The translations under genes and the position numbers were made by a program. 64,000 bases of DNA from NCBI GenBank assembly GCA_035574315.1, contig DATLYW010000009.1, positions 1-64,000 on the forward strand, in the 5' to 3' direction. Every line of letters starts with the position of its first letter. Position 1 is the stretch's first letter. Shown one piece after another: positions 1-8,624 of the stretch. This DNA comes from Candidatus Zixiibacteriota bacterium (GTDB lineage Bacteria; Desulfobacterota; Binatia; UBA9968). A model generated the notes under the pieces. It was not told the origin of the DNA. It saw only the letters and a list, made by a program, of their open reading frames with translations, and did not search any database.

Positions 1-167
1 GGTGACTGGTGCGGACCTCGCCGACACCGAATGATTGAAAACAGGGGCGCGTATCAGCTTGTCACGACTCAGTCGGGTAAAAAAGAAAAAACAAAAGGAG
101 TGGTGCGCCTCTTGACAACCAGCCTTCTAATGGGTGACCCCCTTCCCGTTTTAGATCGCTCACCGAC

Positions 168-887
168 CTACAGCGCCGGCGCATAGAGATTGTCGGGGAG
201 GCGGCGGAGGTAGTCGATCGCCTCGCTGAGCGGGATCACGTCGGCGTACTTCATGGCCATGTCGAACAGGTTGATCTTGTGCGATGCCTGGCCGCGGTCG
301 AAGACGCACTCCTCGACGACCGAAACCTTGAGGTTGTAGGAAAAGGCGTCGATTACGCTCGCGCGCACGCAGCCGCTGGTGGTCGTGCTGGTCACCAGGA
401 CGCTGTCGGCGTGGATCGCGGTGAGCATGCTCATGAGCGGCGTGCCGAAAAAAGCGCTCGGCTTTTGCTTGCGCACGACGATGTCGCCCTTTTGCGGCGC
501 GATCTCCTCGACGATGCGGTTGCCCTTCTCCCAGGTCGCGCTCATGTCTTCGGACGCCCGGCTGCTCTTGGCCTGCCAGCCCCCGAAAGCGACGCTGTTC
601 AGCGGATCGTCGTGGCCAGTGGTATAGAAGGTCGGTACCCGCTTTTTCCTCGCCTCGGCGAGCAGCTCGCGGATTCGATGAACGCTTTCCCATCCTTCGG
701 CCCCACAGCTGTTGCGAAAGCGCCGGATCGAGTCGAGGATGGGCTCCGGCTTGTCGCCGACGAAATTGTAGTTCACGTCGATGACCAGAATCGCGGGCCG
801 CTGGCCGAAGCCGGCTTTCCTCCCGTAACCGGACAGGGCAAAAACCTCTTTATCGCGCGGCGTCAGAATATCGTCCCATATCGCCAC
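168..887 (-). CDS. Isochorismatase-family cysteine hydrolase
   Basis: A 239-residue isochorismatase-fold hydrolase, the family that cleaves C-N or vinyl-ether bonds (N-carbamoylsarcosine amidase, nicotinamidase and similar). The catalytic triad is visible: Asp37 in ILVIDVNYNF, Lys140 before KPSAFFGTPL and Cys173 in TTTSGCVRAS. The TSGCVRAS context and the long insert between Asp and Lys look more like N-carbamoylsarcosine amidase-type members than nicotinamidase; that is inference. I chose the GTG at 887 because AGGAGGG sits five bases upstream. The reading frame stays open to 1172, but that extension would run through the divergent gene's start and has no family similarity. It stands alone on this strand, divergent from the methyltransferase. 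The substrate is unknown. Confidence 0.85.
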   Translation of the reverse strand: MAIWDDILTPRDKEVFALSGYGRKAGFGQRPAILVIDVNYNFVGDKPEPILDSIRRFRNSCGAEGWESVHRIRELLAEARKKRVPTFYTTGHDDPLNSVAFGGWQAKSSRASEDMSATWEKGNRIVEEIAPQKGDIVVRKQKPSAFFGTPLMSMLTAIHADSVLVTSTTTSGCVRASVIDAFSYNLKVSVVEECVFDRGQASHKINLFDMAMKYADVIPLSEAIDYLRRLPDNLYAPAL

Positions 888-1038
888 GTCATCCCTCCTG
901 TTTTGTTTTGCGAGGCCAGAACATACCATCTCCGCCGCCTTGTCAAGGCGCACGCAGGCCGGGGCAAGAGCGGGATTGACGGCTGGATCGAAAACCCCTA
1001 TAAACCGGCTTCGTTTACGATCCTGGAAGAATTCGAGC

Positions 1039-1614
1039 ATGCATCGGTTCTCGCTTCGGCTTGCGCTCCGCGCTTTCGTCCTTCTCGGTCTTGCCGGCTG
1101 CTCGGCGATCGCGACGTGGACCGACGGCGAGGTTCCCTTCGTTCCGACTCCGCCCCATGTCATCGACCGCATGCTGGAGCTGGCGCGTGTCGGGCCCGGC
1201 GACGTCGTCTACGACGTCGGCAGCGGCGACGGCGCCATCGTCATCCGGGCGGCGAAAAAATACGGCGTCCGGGCCGTGGGGATCGAGATCGATCCCGAGC
1301 TGGCGGAAAAAGCGCGCGCCAACGCCCGGCGCGAAAAGGTCGAGGATCTCGTGGAATTCCGCGTCGGGGACGCGCTCGAGGCCGATCTCTCGGGCGCGAC
1401 GGTGGTCACGCTCTACATGCTCCCCGAGTTCAACGCCAGGCTGCGGCCCCGGCTCGAACGGCAGCTCAAGCCGGGAGCACGGGTGGTCTCGCACGACTAC
1501 GAGATACAGGGCTGGGCGGCCGACAGGGTCGAGACGGTCAGCGGGACCTTCCTTCACGACCATACCCTGCTGCTCTTCGAGATCGGCTCGCCGGGAGAAA
1601 GCCCGCCGCGCTAG
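1039..1614 (+). CDS. Class I SAM-dependent methyltransferase with lipoprotein signal
   Basis: 191 residues. A short signal peptide ends in a lipobox (LLGLAGC, Cys about residue 16), followed by a Rossmann methyltransferase core. Motif I is VVYDVGSGDGAIVI, the acidic end of strand 2 is GIEIDPEL, and an acidic residue follows in FRVGDALEAD. It belongs to the small methyltransferase group starting PTPPHVIDRMLELA. The ATG at 1039 is preceded by GGAAGA and gives the signal peptide at the extreme N-terminus; the longer GTG/ATG options upstream would bury it. Export is odd because SAM is cytoplasmic. The methyl acceptor cannot be told from sequence. It stands alone between a divergent hydrolase and a convergent amidohydrolase. 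Confidence 0.8.
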   Translation: MHRFSLRLALRAFVLLGLAGCSAIATWTDGEVPFVPTPPHVIDRMLELARVGPGDVVYDVGSGDGAIVIRAAKKYGVRAVGIEIDPELAEKARANARREKVEDLVEFRVGDALEADLSGATVVTLYMLPEFNARLRPRLERQLKPGARVVSHDYEIQGWAADRVETVSGTFLHDHTLLLFEIGSPGESPPR

Positions 1615-1674
1615 CCTGCGCCGGCGATTGCGGACCCGAAAGGCTGGCGGGGCCGATCCGCTTCCGGGGCCCGG

Positions 1675-2805
1675 TCAGGACGCGCCAAGTCCGTAGAGCC
1701 GGAGCGCGTTTTCCTCCAGCATCTTTTTCTTCGCGGAATCCGGAATGTCCGGGCGCCCGGCGAGCAGCCTGCCGGCGAAACGCTCGCGGTCCCCGTGGGG
1801 CATGTCGGAGCCGAAGACCACCTGCGTATCCCCGACCAGCTCGATCACCTGCGGCAACAGCGCGTCCTCGGCTTCCGCGGCGAAATAAAGATTGCCCTGC
1901 CGCAGATACTCGGTGGGCGAGAGCTTCGCTTTCGGGACGGTCTCCTTCAGAATCGCCGCCAGATAGCCTCCGGAGTGCCTGAAGCGGTGCTCCAGGCGCT
2001 CGGTCATGAAATGGATCCACTGGCTTCCGGCTTCCAGGAAGGCGACGCGGAGCGAGGGAAAACGATCGAGGATGCCGCCGCTGATCAGGGCCGAGTATCC
2101 CATCAGCACCGGAAAGAGGAAGGCGTTGACCGAAGAAGGATAGATGTGGGTGAAAAGATTGCTGAGCGGCGGGCAGGCCCAGCCGACGTGCACGGCGAGC
2201 GCGAGGTCGGCGGCCGCGACCGCCTCGTAAAACGGCAGCAATCCGGGATCGTCGAGCATCCGCTCTCCCGCGGTCCCGAGCACCATGACCGCTGCGGCTC
2301 CGAGCTCCTTTGCCCGCGCGGTTTCGCGCGCGGCGGCGTGGGCGTCGTCGAGGTTCACGACGGCGGCCCACTTGAGCCGGTCGTGGCGGCCGAGGCGGTC
2401 CCCGAGAAAGCGGTTGTAGGCGCTGCAGAGCGCGTTCATCAGGCCAACGTTCCGGGTGAGCGGGTACGCCAGGAAGAGCGTCGGGTAGATCACCTGGACC
2501 GAAATCCCCTCCTCGTCCATCGCGCGCAGCCGCTCGCCCACGTCGCTGAGCTCCATGCTCGCGAGCGTGTCGGCTTTCTTGCGCGCGTGCGGCGAGGGTT
2601 TCCCCTCGAAGCTCGCCGGCGTGCCGAGGTTGTGGCAGCCCGGGCCCAGACGCCTGGGGAAGAGCTGCTCCTCGAGCATCCAGTAGATCATTCCGTCGAC
2701 GTTGATCACCTTGGGGCGCCGGTCACGGAACGCCGGGTCGAGGTAGTCGTCGCTGAAGGTCGCCGGGCTTTCCTCGAGATGGCCGTCGGCGTCGATGAAT
2801 CGCAT
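1675..2805 (-). CDS. Amidohydrolase-2 family metal-dependent hydrolase
   Basis: 376 residues of the amidohydrolase-related (PF04909) TIM-barrel family, which includes ACMS decarboxylase and gamma-resorcylate decarboxylase. The N-terminal metal motif is degenerate: DADGHLEE supplies a single His instead of HxH. Later signatures are LAVHVGWACPP (barrel His), WIHFMTERLEHRF and the C-terminal metal Asp in VFGSDMPHGD. Members with the same D-x-D-G-H start are abundant in uncultured soil bacteria and are mostly uncharacterised hydrolases or decarboxylases. AAGGGTG lies six bases before the ATG. It starts 41 bp after otsAB on the same strand and could be cotranscribed, though no metabolic link to trehalose is evident. 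Confidence 0.85.
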   Translation of the reverse strand: MRFIDADGHLEESPATFSDDYLDPAFRDRRPKVINVDGMIYWMLEEQLFPRRLGPGCHNLGTPASFEGKPSPHARKKADTLASMELSDVGERLRAMDEEGISVQVIYPTLFLAYPLTRNVGLMNALCSAYNRFLGDRLGRHDRLKWAAVVNLDDAHAAARETARAKELGAAAVMVLGTAGERMLDDPGLLPFYEAVAAADLALAVHVGWACPPLSNLFTHIYPSSVNAFLFPVLMGYSALISGGILDRFPSLRVAFLEAGSQWIHFMTERLEHRFRHSGGYLAAILKETVPKAKLSPTEYLRQGNLYFAAEAEDALLPQVIELVGDTQVVFGSDMPHGDRERFAGRLLAGRPDIPDSAKKKMLEENALRLYGLGAS

Positions 2806-2846
2806 AAATCACCCTTCCGGAAGTTTTCGTTGGGCCGGCCCGCGGC

Positions 2847-5084
2847 TCAGCCTTCGCTCCCTTCCGCAAGCTCGGCGAGAAGCTCCAGCGCCTCCGCGCA
2901 GCCGGGGAGCGTGAAGCGGGCCAGCGTGCGCGAGGAGCCGATACGAAACGTGTAGGCTCCCTCGGGCAGGGCCGCGAACATGTCCTCGTCGGTGACGTCG
3001 TCGCCGATCGCCAGGACGAAGTCGTAAGCTTTTTTCGCCAGCCAGTGGGCCAGGGCGGTTCCCTTGTGGACGCCGGTGTTTCGGATCTCGATCACCTTGC
3101 GGCCGCGCAGCACCTGCACATCGATGTTGGCCGTGAACGCCAGGAGATAATCGGCGAGCTCCCGCGCCACCGCGGTGCCCTGCTCCGGGTCGGCGTTTCG
3201 GTAATGCCACGCCAGCGAGTACTCTTTTTCTTCCACCATCGCGCCGGGCACGCGGTCGGCGTACATCTGCAGCGTCGGGATGATCCTCGCCTTCCACTCG
3301 GCGTCGAGCTGCTTGATCATGGTCCAGTCTTCGTCGCACCCGCGGATCCAGATGCCGTGCTCCGCGGCGAACGCGAGCGGCAGGCTCCCGAGCCAGCGGT
3401 CGAGCGACGCCCGGTCGCGACCGGTCACCAGCGCGAGGTCGTTTCGCGGATCGTCGGCGAGCCGGCGGAGGATCCGGATGACCTTTTCCGAAGGGCGGGC
3501 CAGCTCCGGCGGAAAGGCGTACGGCACCAGCGTGCCGTCGTAGTCGAGGGCCAGCAGGCGCCGGTTGCTCCGGCGGTAGTGCGAGAGAAAGGCGCGTCGC
3601 GCGGAGTCGTTGAAGACTTTGCGGCCCGCCGCCCCGCCGGCCGGTTCGGACGAGACCAGCTCGCCGAGGAAATCCTCCGCCCACCGCGAGAGGTCATAGC
3701 GGCGGAGGCGGTCCTGCATCACCGAGTTGCGGCGGATCTGTTCCGCGGGGTCCATCTCGAGCGCGATCTTCAAGGCGTTCGCGGTTTCGTTGCGGTCGTT
3801 GGGGTTGATCGTGATCGCCTCCAGCAGCTCCTTCGAGGCCCCGGCCATCTCGCTGATGATCAGGACTCCCGTCTGGTCGCGGCGGCTCGCGATATACTCT
3901 TTGGCCACCAGGTTCATCCCGTCGCGGAGCGGGGTTACCAGGGCGACGTCGCTTGCGGCGTACAAAGCCACCAGAGACGGAAAGGAAAGCGCGCGGTACT
4001 GGTAGATGATCGGCGCCCAGCCGATCCTTCCGAAGCGACCGTTGATTCGCCCGACGTATTCCTCGATCTGCTTCTTCATCCCCTCGTAGTCTTCGATGCC
4101 GATCCGCGAGGGGACCACGATCATGATCAGCGTCGCCTTGCCGTGCCATTCGGGACTGTTCTCGAGCAACGTCTCGAAGGCCTGCAGGCGGTGGATGATC
4201 CCCTTGGAATAGTCCTGGCGATCGACGGAGAGAATGATTTTCGATCCGCCCAGCGTGCGCCGTAGCTCTTCCCGCTCCGCGCGGACCTCGGGCTGCCCTG
4301 CCGCTTCGTAAAACTTTGCGAAGTCGATTCCCATCGGGAAGGCGCCCACCTTGACGACGCGGCCGCCGACCGAGAGTCTTCCCATCTGATGGTCGAACCC
4401 GAGAATGCGCTGGACCGAGCGGAGAAAGTACTCCACGTAGTCGTGCGTATGAAAGCCGATGACATCCGCTCCCAGGAGCCCCTGCAGGATCGCCGTCCGC
4501 CAGTTGCCCGGCAAAAGCCGGAAGATCTCCAGCTGGGGAAAAGGGATATGGAGGAAAAAGCCGAGCCGGACGTAAGGGGCGGCTTTCCGCAGGAGGTGAG
4601 GCAAGAGCATCAGGTGGTAGTCGTGGATCCAGACGATATCCCCCGGGCGGACCGTCTGGAGCAAGACCTCGGCGAAAGACTCATTGACCGCCTGGTAGCG
4701 CGGCCAGTAGCCGGGATCGTAGGCGGCAAACTGCGGGAAGTAGTGGAACAGCGGCCAGATGGTCTTGTTGCAGAACCCCTGATAGAAATCCTCGATCTCG
4801 CGTTCGGAGAGAAATACGGGATAGGCGCGGAACTCGGCCAGGGCCCGCGCGCTCACCTGCTGGCGCAACGGCTCCTCGATGGTGCAGCCCGGCCAGCCCA
4901 CCCAGAGGTAATCGAGCTTCGAGGAGCCCGGAGTCTTTACGGAATGGAGAAAGGACTTGAGCCCGGTGGCGACCCCTCCGACGCTGTCCTTGAACTCGAT
5001 CGCGCCGTCGTTCTGAACGACGGTGAAGGGCAGGCGGTTGGAAACGACAACGATTCTTCGCGCTTCTTGAGCTTCGCCAGGCAT
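2847..5084 (-). CDS. otsAB: Bifunctional trehalose-6-phosphate synthase/phosphatase (OtsA-OtsB fusion)
   Basis: 745 residues. The first ~480 form a GT20 trehalose-6-phosphate synthase (UDP-glucose + glucose-6-P to trehalose-6-P): VVVSNRLPF at the start, HYFPQFAAYDPGYW, VWIHDYHLMLLP, RQDYSKGI and LRDGMNLVAKEY. From about 500 on there is a HAD-type trehalose-phosphatase: LLALDYDGTLVPY (nucleophile Asp), LALVTGRDR and AIGDDVTDEDMF. One chain can therefore make trehalose, an osmo- and desiccation protectant. I prefer the ATG at 5084 (MPGEAQEARR) just before the first GT20 strand. In-frame ATGs at 5138 and 5177 would add up to 31 unconserved residues, and no start has a strong Shine-Dalgarno. An amidohydrolase follows by 41 bp. 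Confidence 0.93.
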   Translation of the reverse strand: MPGEAQEARRIVVVSNRLPFTVVQNDGAIEFKDSVGGVATGLKSFLHSVKTPGSSKLDYLWVGWPGCTIEEPLRQQVSARALAEFRAYPVFLSEREIEDFYQGFCNKTIWPLFHYFPQFAAYDPGYWPRYQAVNESFAEVLLQTVRPGDIVWIHDYHLMLLPHLLRKAAPYVRLGFFLHIPFPQLEIFRLLPGNWRTAILQGLLGADVIGFHTHDYVEYFLRSVQRILGFDHQMGRLSVGGRVVKVGAFPMGIDFAKFYEAAGQPEVRAEREELRRTLGGSKIILSVDRQDYSKGIIHRLQAFETLLENSPEWHGKATLIMIVVPSRIGIEDYEGMKKQIEEYVGRINGRFGRIGWAPIIYQYRALSFPSLVALYAASDVALVTPLRDGMNLVAKEYIASRRDQTGVLIISEMAGASKELLEAITINPNDRNETANALKIALEMDPAEQIRRNSVMQDRLRRYDLSRWAEDFLGELVSSEPAGGAAGRKVFNDSARRAFLSHYRRSNRRLLALDYDGTLVPYAFPPELARPSEKVIRILRRLADDPRNDLALVTGRDRASLDRWLGSLPLAFAAEHGIWIRGCDEDWTMIKQLDAEWKARIIPTLQMYADRVPGAMVEEKEYSLAWHYRNADPEQGTAVARELADYLLAFTANIDVQVLRGRKVIEIRNTGVHKGTALAHWLAKKAYDFVLAIGDDVTDEDMFAALPEGAYTFRIGSSRTLARFTLPGCAEALELLAELAEGSEG

Positions 5085-5247
5085 AGGGTTTTCCGGACAG
5101 CCGTCCCGGCAAGACGAGGCACCCGAAAGAATCAACATAGTCAAGAGTTCGCCGCCAGGCAACAGGACATTGCCCAAGGCAGCGGCGAACGTGGAGTTCG
5201 GCGGGTTTCCCGGTCTGGATGGGGTATGGAGCGCGGAAGGAGGGAAA

Positions 5248-5274
5248 GCCGAGGGCTCGCCGGGAGCCCTCGGC
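5248..5274 (-). terminator. Candidate intrinsic terminator after glycine-zipper lipoprotein gene
   Basis: A perfect 11-bp stem (GCCGAGGGCTC / GAGCCCTCGGC) with a 5-nt loop lies 10 bp past the stop of the lipoprotein gene at 5284. Read on the minus strand it is followed by TTTCCCTCC, a weak T tract. The stem is very stable but the tail is poor, so it could also be a processing or attenuating hairpin. Confidence 0.55.
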
Positions 5275-5283
5275 CGGGGAAGA

Positions 5284-5637
5284 TCAGTACTCCTGCTGTC
5301 TTCGCAGCCGCTCGATCTCCTGGCGGTTGCGGTTGATCTCGGCCTGGTTGCGCTGGATCTGCTGTTGCTGCTGATAGTTGGTTATCTCATGTCCCTGAAG
5401 CTGGTCGCCGATCAAGGCGCCTGCCCCGAGACCAAGGCCGCCGCCGATTGCGGCTCCCGCTCCAGGGTGGCCGACTGCGGCACCCACGAGACCGCCGGCC
5501 AAGGCGCCACCCAACGCCCCTATTCCGGCTCCTTTTTCTCGGGTCGTAAGGGGACCGCCAGCGCAGCCTGCCGCGAGAAGGGCCGCGGCCAGCAGCCCCG
5601 CCGAGGCCATTTTCGACAGTTTTTCAGCGGTTTTCAT
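5284..5637 (-). CDS. Glycine-zipper lipoprotein with C-terminal coiled coil
   Basis: 117 residues. The signal peptide ends in a lipobox (LLAAGC, Cys about 25). A glycine-zipper segment with small residues every few positions (GAGIGALGGALAGGLVGAAVG and on, about 36-80) can insert in or associate with membrane, as in SlyB or OsmB-like outer-membrane lipoproteins. The last ~35 residues are a Gln/Asn/Arg-rich amphipathic helix (QQQQQIQRNQAEIN) likely to form a coiled coil. AAGGAAGG precedes the ATG. It is the last of four small same-strand envelope genes and is followed by a hairpin. The exact role is unknown; a structural envelope or stress role is inferred. Confidence 0.75.
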   Translation of the reverse strand: MKTAEKLSKMASAGLLAAALLAAGCAGGPLTTREKGAGIGALGGALAGGLVGAAVGHPGAGAAIGGGLGLGAGALIGDQLQGHEITNYQQQQQIQRNQAEINRNRQEIERLRRQQEY

Positions 5638-5807
5638 CGATTCCTTCCTTTCTGTGATTCGCGGTGTCGGATTCCGTCAAGGCACGGAGCAACAGCGGTG
5701 CCATGAGCAAAACCCGCTCAAACACAGCTACTTGCGCACATCCTGAGATCCGCGGGCCGGGAGAAATTGACGTGATCGGGAAGAAAATACGCGCCGGAGC
5801 GCAGGTC

Positions 5808-6488
5808 TCAGCGCACACTTCGAAGCGCCCGGATGCGCTCGGAGGTTGCGGGATGGGTGGAGAGGATCCCACCCCCGGTATCGCCGTCCAGCTCCATCAG
5901 CCACGCGAGCGTATCGACCATAACCTCCTTCGGATGTCCCGCGCGCCGCAGGATTTCGATCGCATGGCGGTCGGCCTCGTATTCCTGAGGCCGGCTGTAG
6001 CTTCGAGTGATGAGCGCGCCGGCGAGAGGTGCCACGGCGCCGCTGCCGGGAAAGAGCTGCTCGAGAAGCAGCATGCCGAGCCCCACGCCCGTTCCGATCA
6101 TCTGTGTCCTGGCGGCATGTCCGAGATCGTCATGAGCGATCTCGTGCGCGAGCACGCCGCGCAGGTGATCGTCGGAAGCCCTCTGGAGAAGGCCGGTGGT
6201 CACGACGAAGCGGCCGTTTCCGGCGCTTCCGGCGTTGATCGACGGATCGTTGACGATCTGTACCCGGACGGCGTCGAGCGCGACGGGATGGTCCGCAGCC
6301 TGGAGGAGCGGGATCATGATGCGCCTGAGCCTTTCGGCTTGCGAGCGCGGCGCAGCGTAGCGTTGCCTCGACGGGTAGGACGATTCCCGAAAAGCGCGCG
6401 GCGCCGGCTCCCTGGCCGCGCCGCGCACGGGCAGGCTCAAAGAAGCGGCGGCCAGCAGCGCTGCGGCAGCCATGCGCATCCGCACCAT
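5808..6488 (-). CDS. Exported M48-family zinc metalloprotease
   Basis: 226 residues. An N-terminal Sec signal (MAAAALLAAASLSLPVRG) precedes a compact M48 peptidase domain. Zinc ligands and catalytic Glu are in LAHEIAHDD (His115, Glu116, His119) and the third ligand in QEYEADRHAIEIL; a conserved NGRFVVTTGLL strand lies before the HExxH. No transmembrane segment follows the signal, so it is probably a soluble periplasmic protease like BepA/LoiP, which act on outer-membrane proteins. That assignment is by analogy. It lies between two glycine-zipper lipoprotein genes on the same strand (32 bp and 170 bp gaps), suggesting a shared envelope quality-control role. Confidence 0.85.
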   Translation of the reverse strand: MVRMRMAAAALLAAASLSLPVRGAAREPAPRAFRESSYPSRQRYAAPRSQAERLRRIMIPLLQAADHPVALDAVRVQIVNDPSINAGSAGNGRFVVTTGLLQRASDDHLRGVLAHEIAHDDLGHAARTQMIGTGVGLGMLLLEQLFPGSGAVAPLAGALITRSYSRPQEYEADRHAIEILRRAGHPKEVMVDTLAWLMELDGDTGGGILSTHPATSERIRALRSVR

Positions 6489-6520
6489 GGTATAGGGTCT
6501 CCCATGGCCACTCGCGCTTT

Positions 6521-6745
6521 TTAGTAGAAGATCGAGCCTCGCTCGATCTGGTTCCTGCGAGCCTCGTACTCCCTGCGGCCGATGCGCTCGTTACGGTAGT
6601 CCTCCTCGAGCCGATCCATCTGCCGCTTTGCGTTGATCTCGTAGCCGGCGCCCGTCGCCAGGGCCCCGGTCGCCGCTCCGGCGACGAACTCGCACCCGGC
6701 CAGCCCCAGTGTCGCTGACATCAGCACGGCCATCAAGGTTTTCAT
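6521..6745 (-). CDS. Small glycine-zipper lipoprotein
   Basis: 74 residues. A signal peptide with lipobox (LGLAGC, Cys18) is followed by a short glycine/alanine zipper (VAGAATGALATGAGYE) and a charged helical tail rich in Arg and Glu (RLEEDYRNERIGRREYEARRN). GAGGAGGAG lies directly upstream of the ATG, a strong ribosome-binding site. It starts 36 bp after the secreted basic protein gene and ends 32 bp before the M48 protease start, so the three are probably one transcript. It resembles YMGG-like glycine-zipper entericidin/OsmB-type proteins in layout only; function unknown. Confidence 0.72.
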   Translation of the reverse strand: MKTLMAVLMSATLGLAGCEFVAGAATGALATGAGYEINAKRQMDRLEEDYRNERIGRREYEARRNQIERGSIFY

Positions 6746-6781
6746 CGTCTCCTCCTCTTCGGCGCTGAGCTTCGCGCTCCG

Positions 6782-7090
6782 CTATTTTTTCCATCCTTTT
6801 CCAGGGCGCCCCTCTTTGAGGGCTTTCGTCTTGGGCCCTTTCGCTCGTTCCCGCTCTTCAAACCGCTGCTCGTGGAGATCGTGGCGCTCGTCGGCTCGCA
6901 CCCACCCGCGCTCGGGATCGGCGGACCACTGGCTGTTGGTGTTCTCCAGCGCTTTGCCGCTCATCTTTGAGCCCGCGCGATGCCGCTGCGCGAGCTGCCC
7001 GCGCGGCTCGGCGGCGGCGTGGCTGCCTGAAGCGCAAAGCGCCAGCACGCTCAAGAGAACCATGATCGAGAGGCGTCTTCGACTGTCCAT
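6782..7090 (-). CDS. Small secreted, highly charged protein of unknown function
   Basis: 102 residues. The N-terminal hydrophobic segment (LSIMVLLSVLALCASGSHAAAE) is a Sec signal peptide with an AxA-type cleavage site. The mature ~75 residues are very polar and rich in Lys, Arg, Glu and His, with no recognisable domain; it reads like a disordered periplasmic protein. The ATG at 7090 has AAGGAG about eight bases upstream, and the open frame above it has no signal sequence, so I reject the longer form. It is the first gene of the four-gene envelope set reading toward 5284. Function unknown. Confidence 0.55.
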   Translation of the reverse strand: MDSRRRLSIMVLLSVLALCASGSHAAAEPRGQLAQRHRAGSKMSGKALENTNSQWSADPERGWVRADERHDLHEQRFEERERAKGPKTKALKEGRPGKGWKK

Positions 7091-7266
7091 TTTTTCCACT
7101 CCTTTGGACGTTGTGGCCGCCGGATCGTTACTGCTCCCGGTCGGCTGTGGCTTGCGAGCCGGCAACAGCGCAAGCGCTGTGCCAGCCGGAGAACCACGAA
7201 ACATCGGGAAGTTACGGCGGTGGAGCGAAAAAAAGGAGCGGGAAAAAGTAAGGACGCGGGGAGAAA

Positions 7267-8622
<1,356 letters not shown>

Positions 8623-8624
8623 GG

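Noticed and set aside
112..141. TTGACA box near the window start on the plus strand
   Set aside because: No -10 box lies at 16-18 bp and no plus-strand gene follows for 900 bp.
279..1982. Long plus-strand open frame of 567 codons
   Set aside because: It is antisense to the isochorismatase and out of frame with the methyltransferase; the product is Arg/Ala-rich with no domain, as expected from shadow frames in a GC-rich genome.
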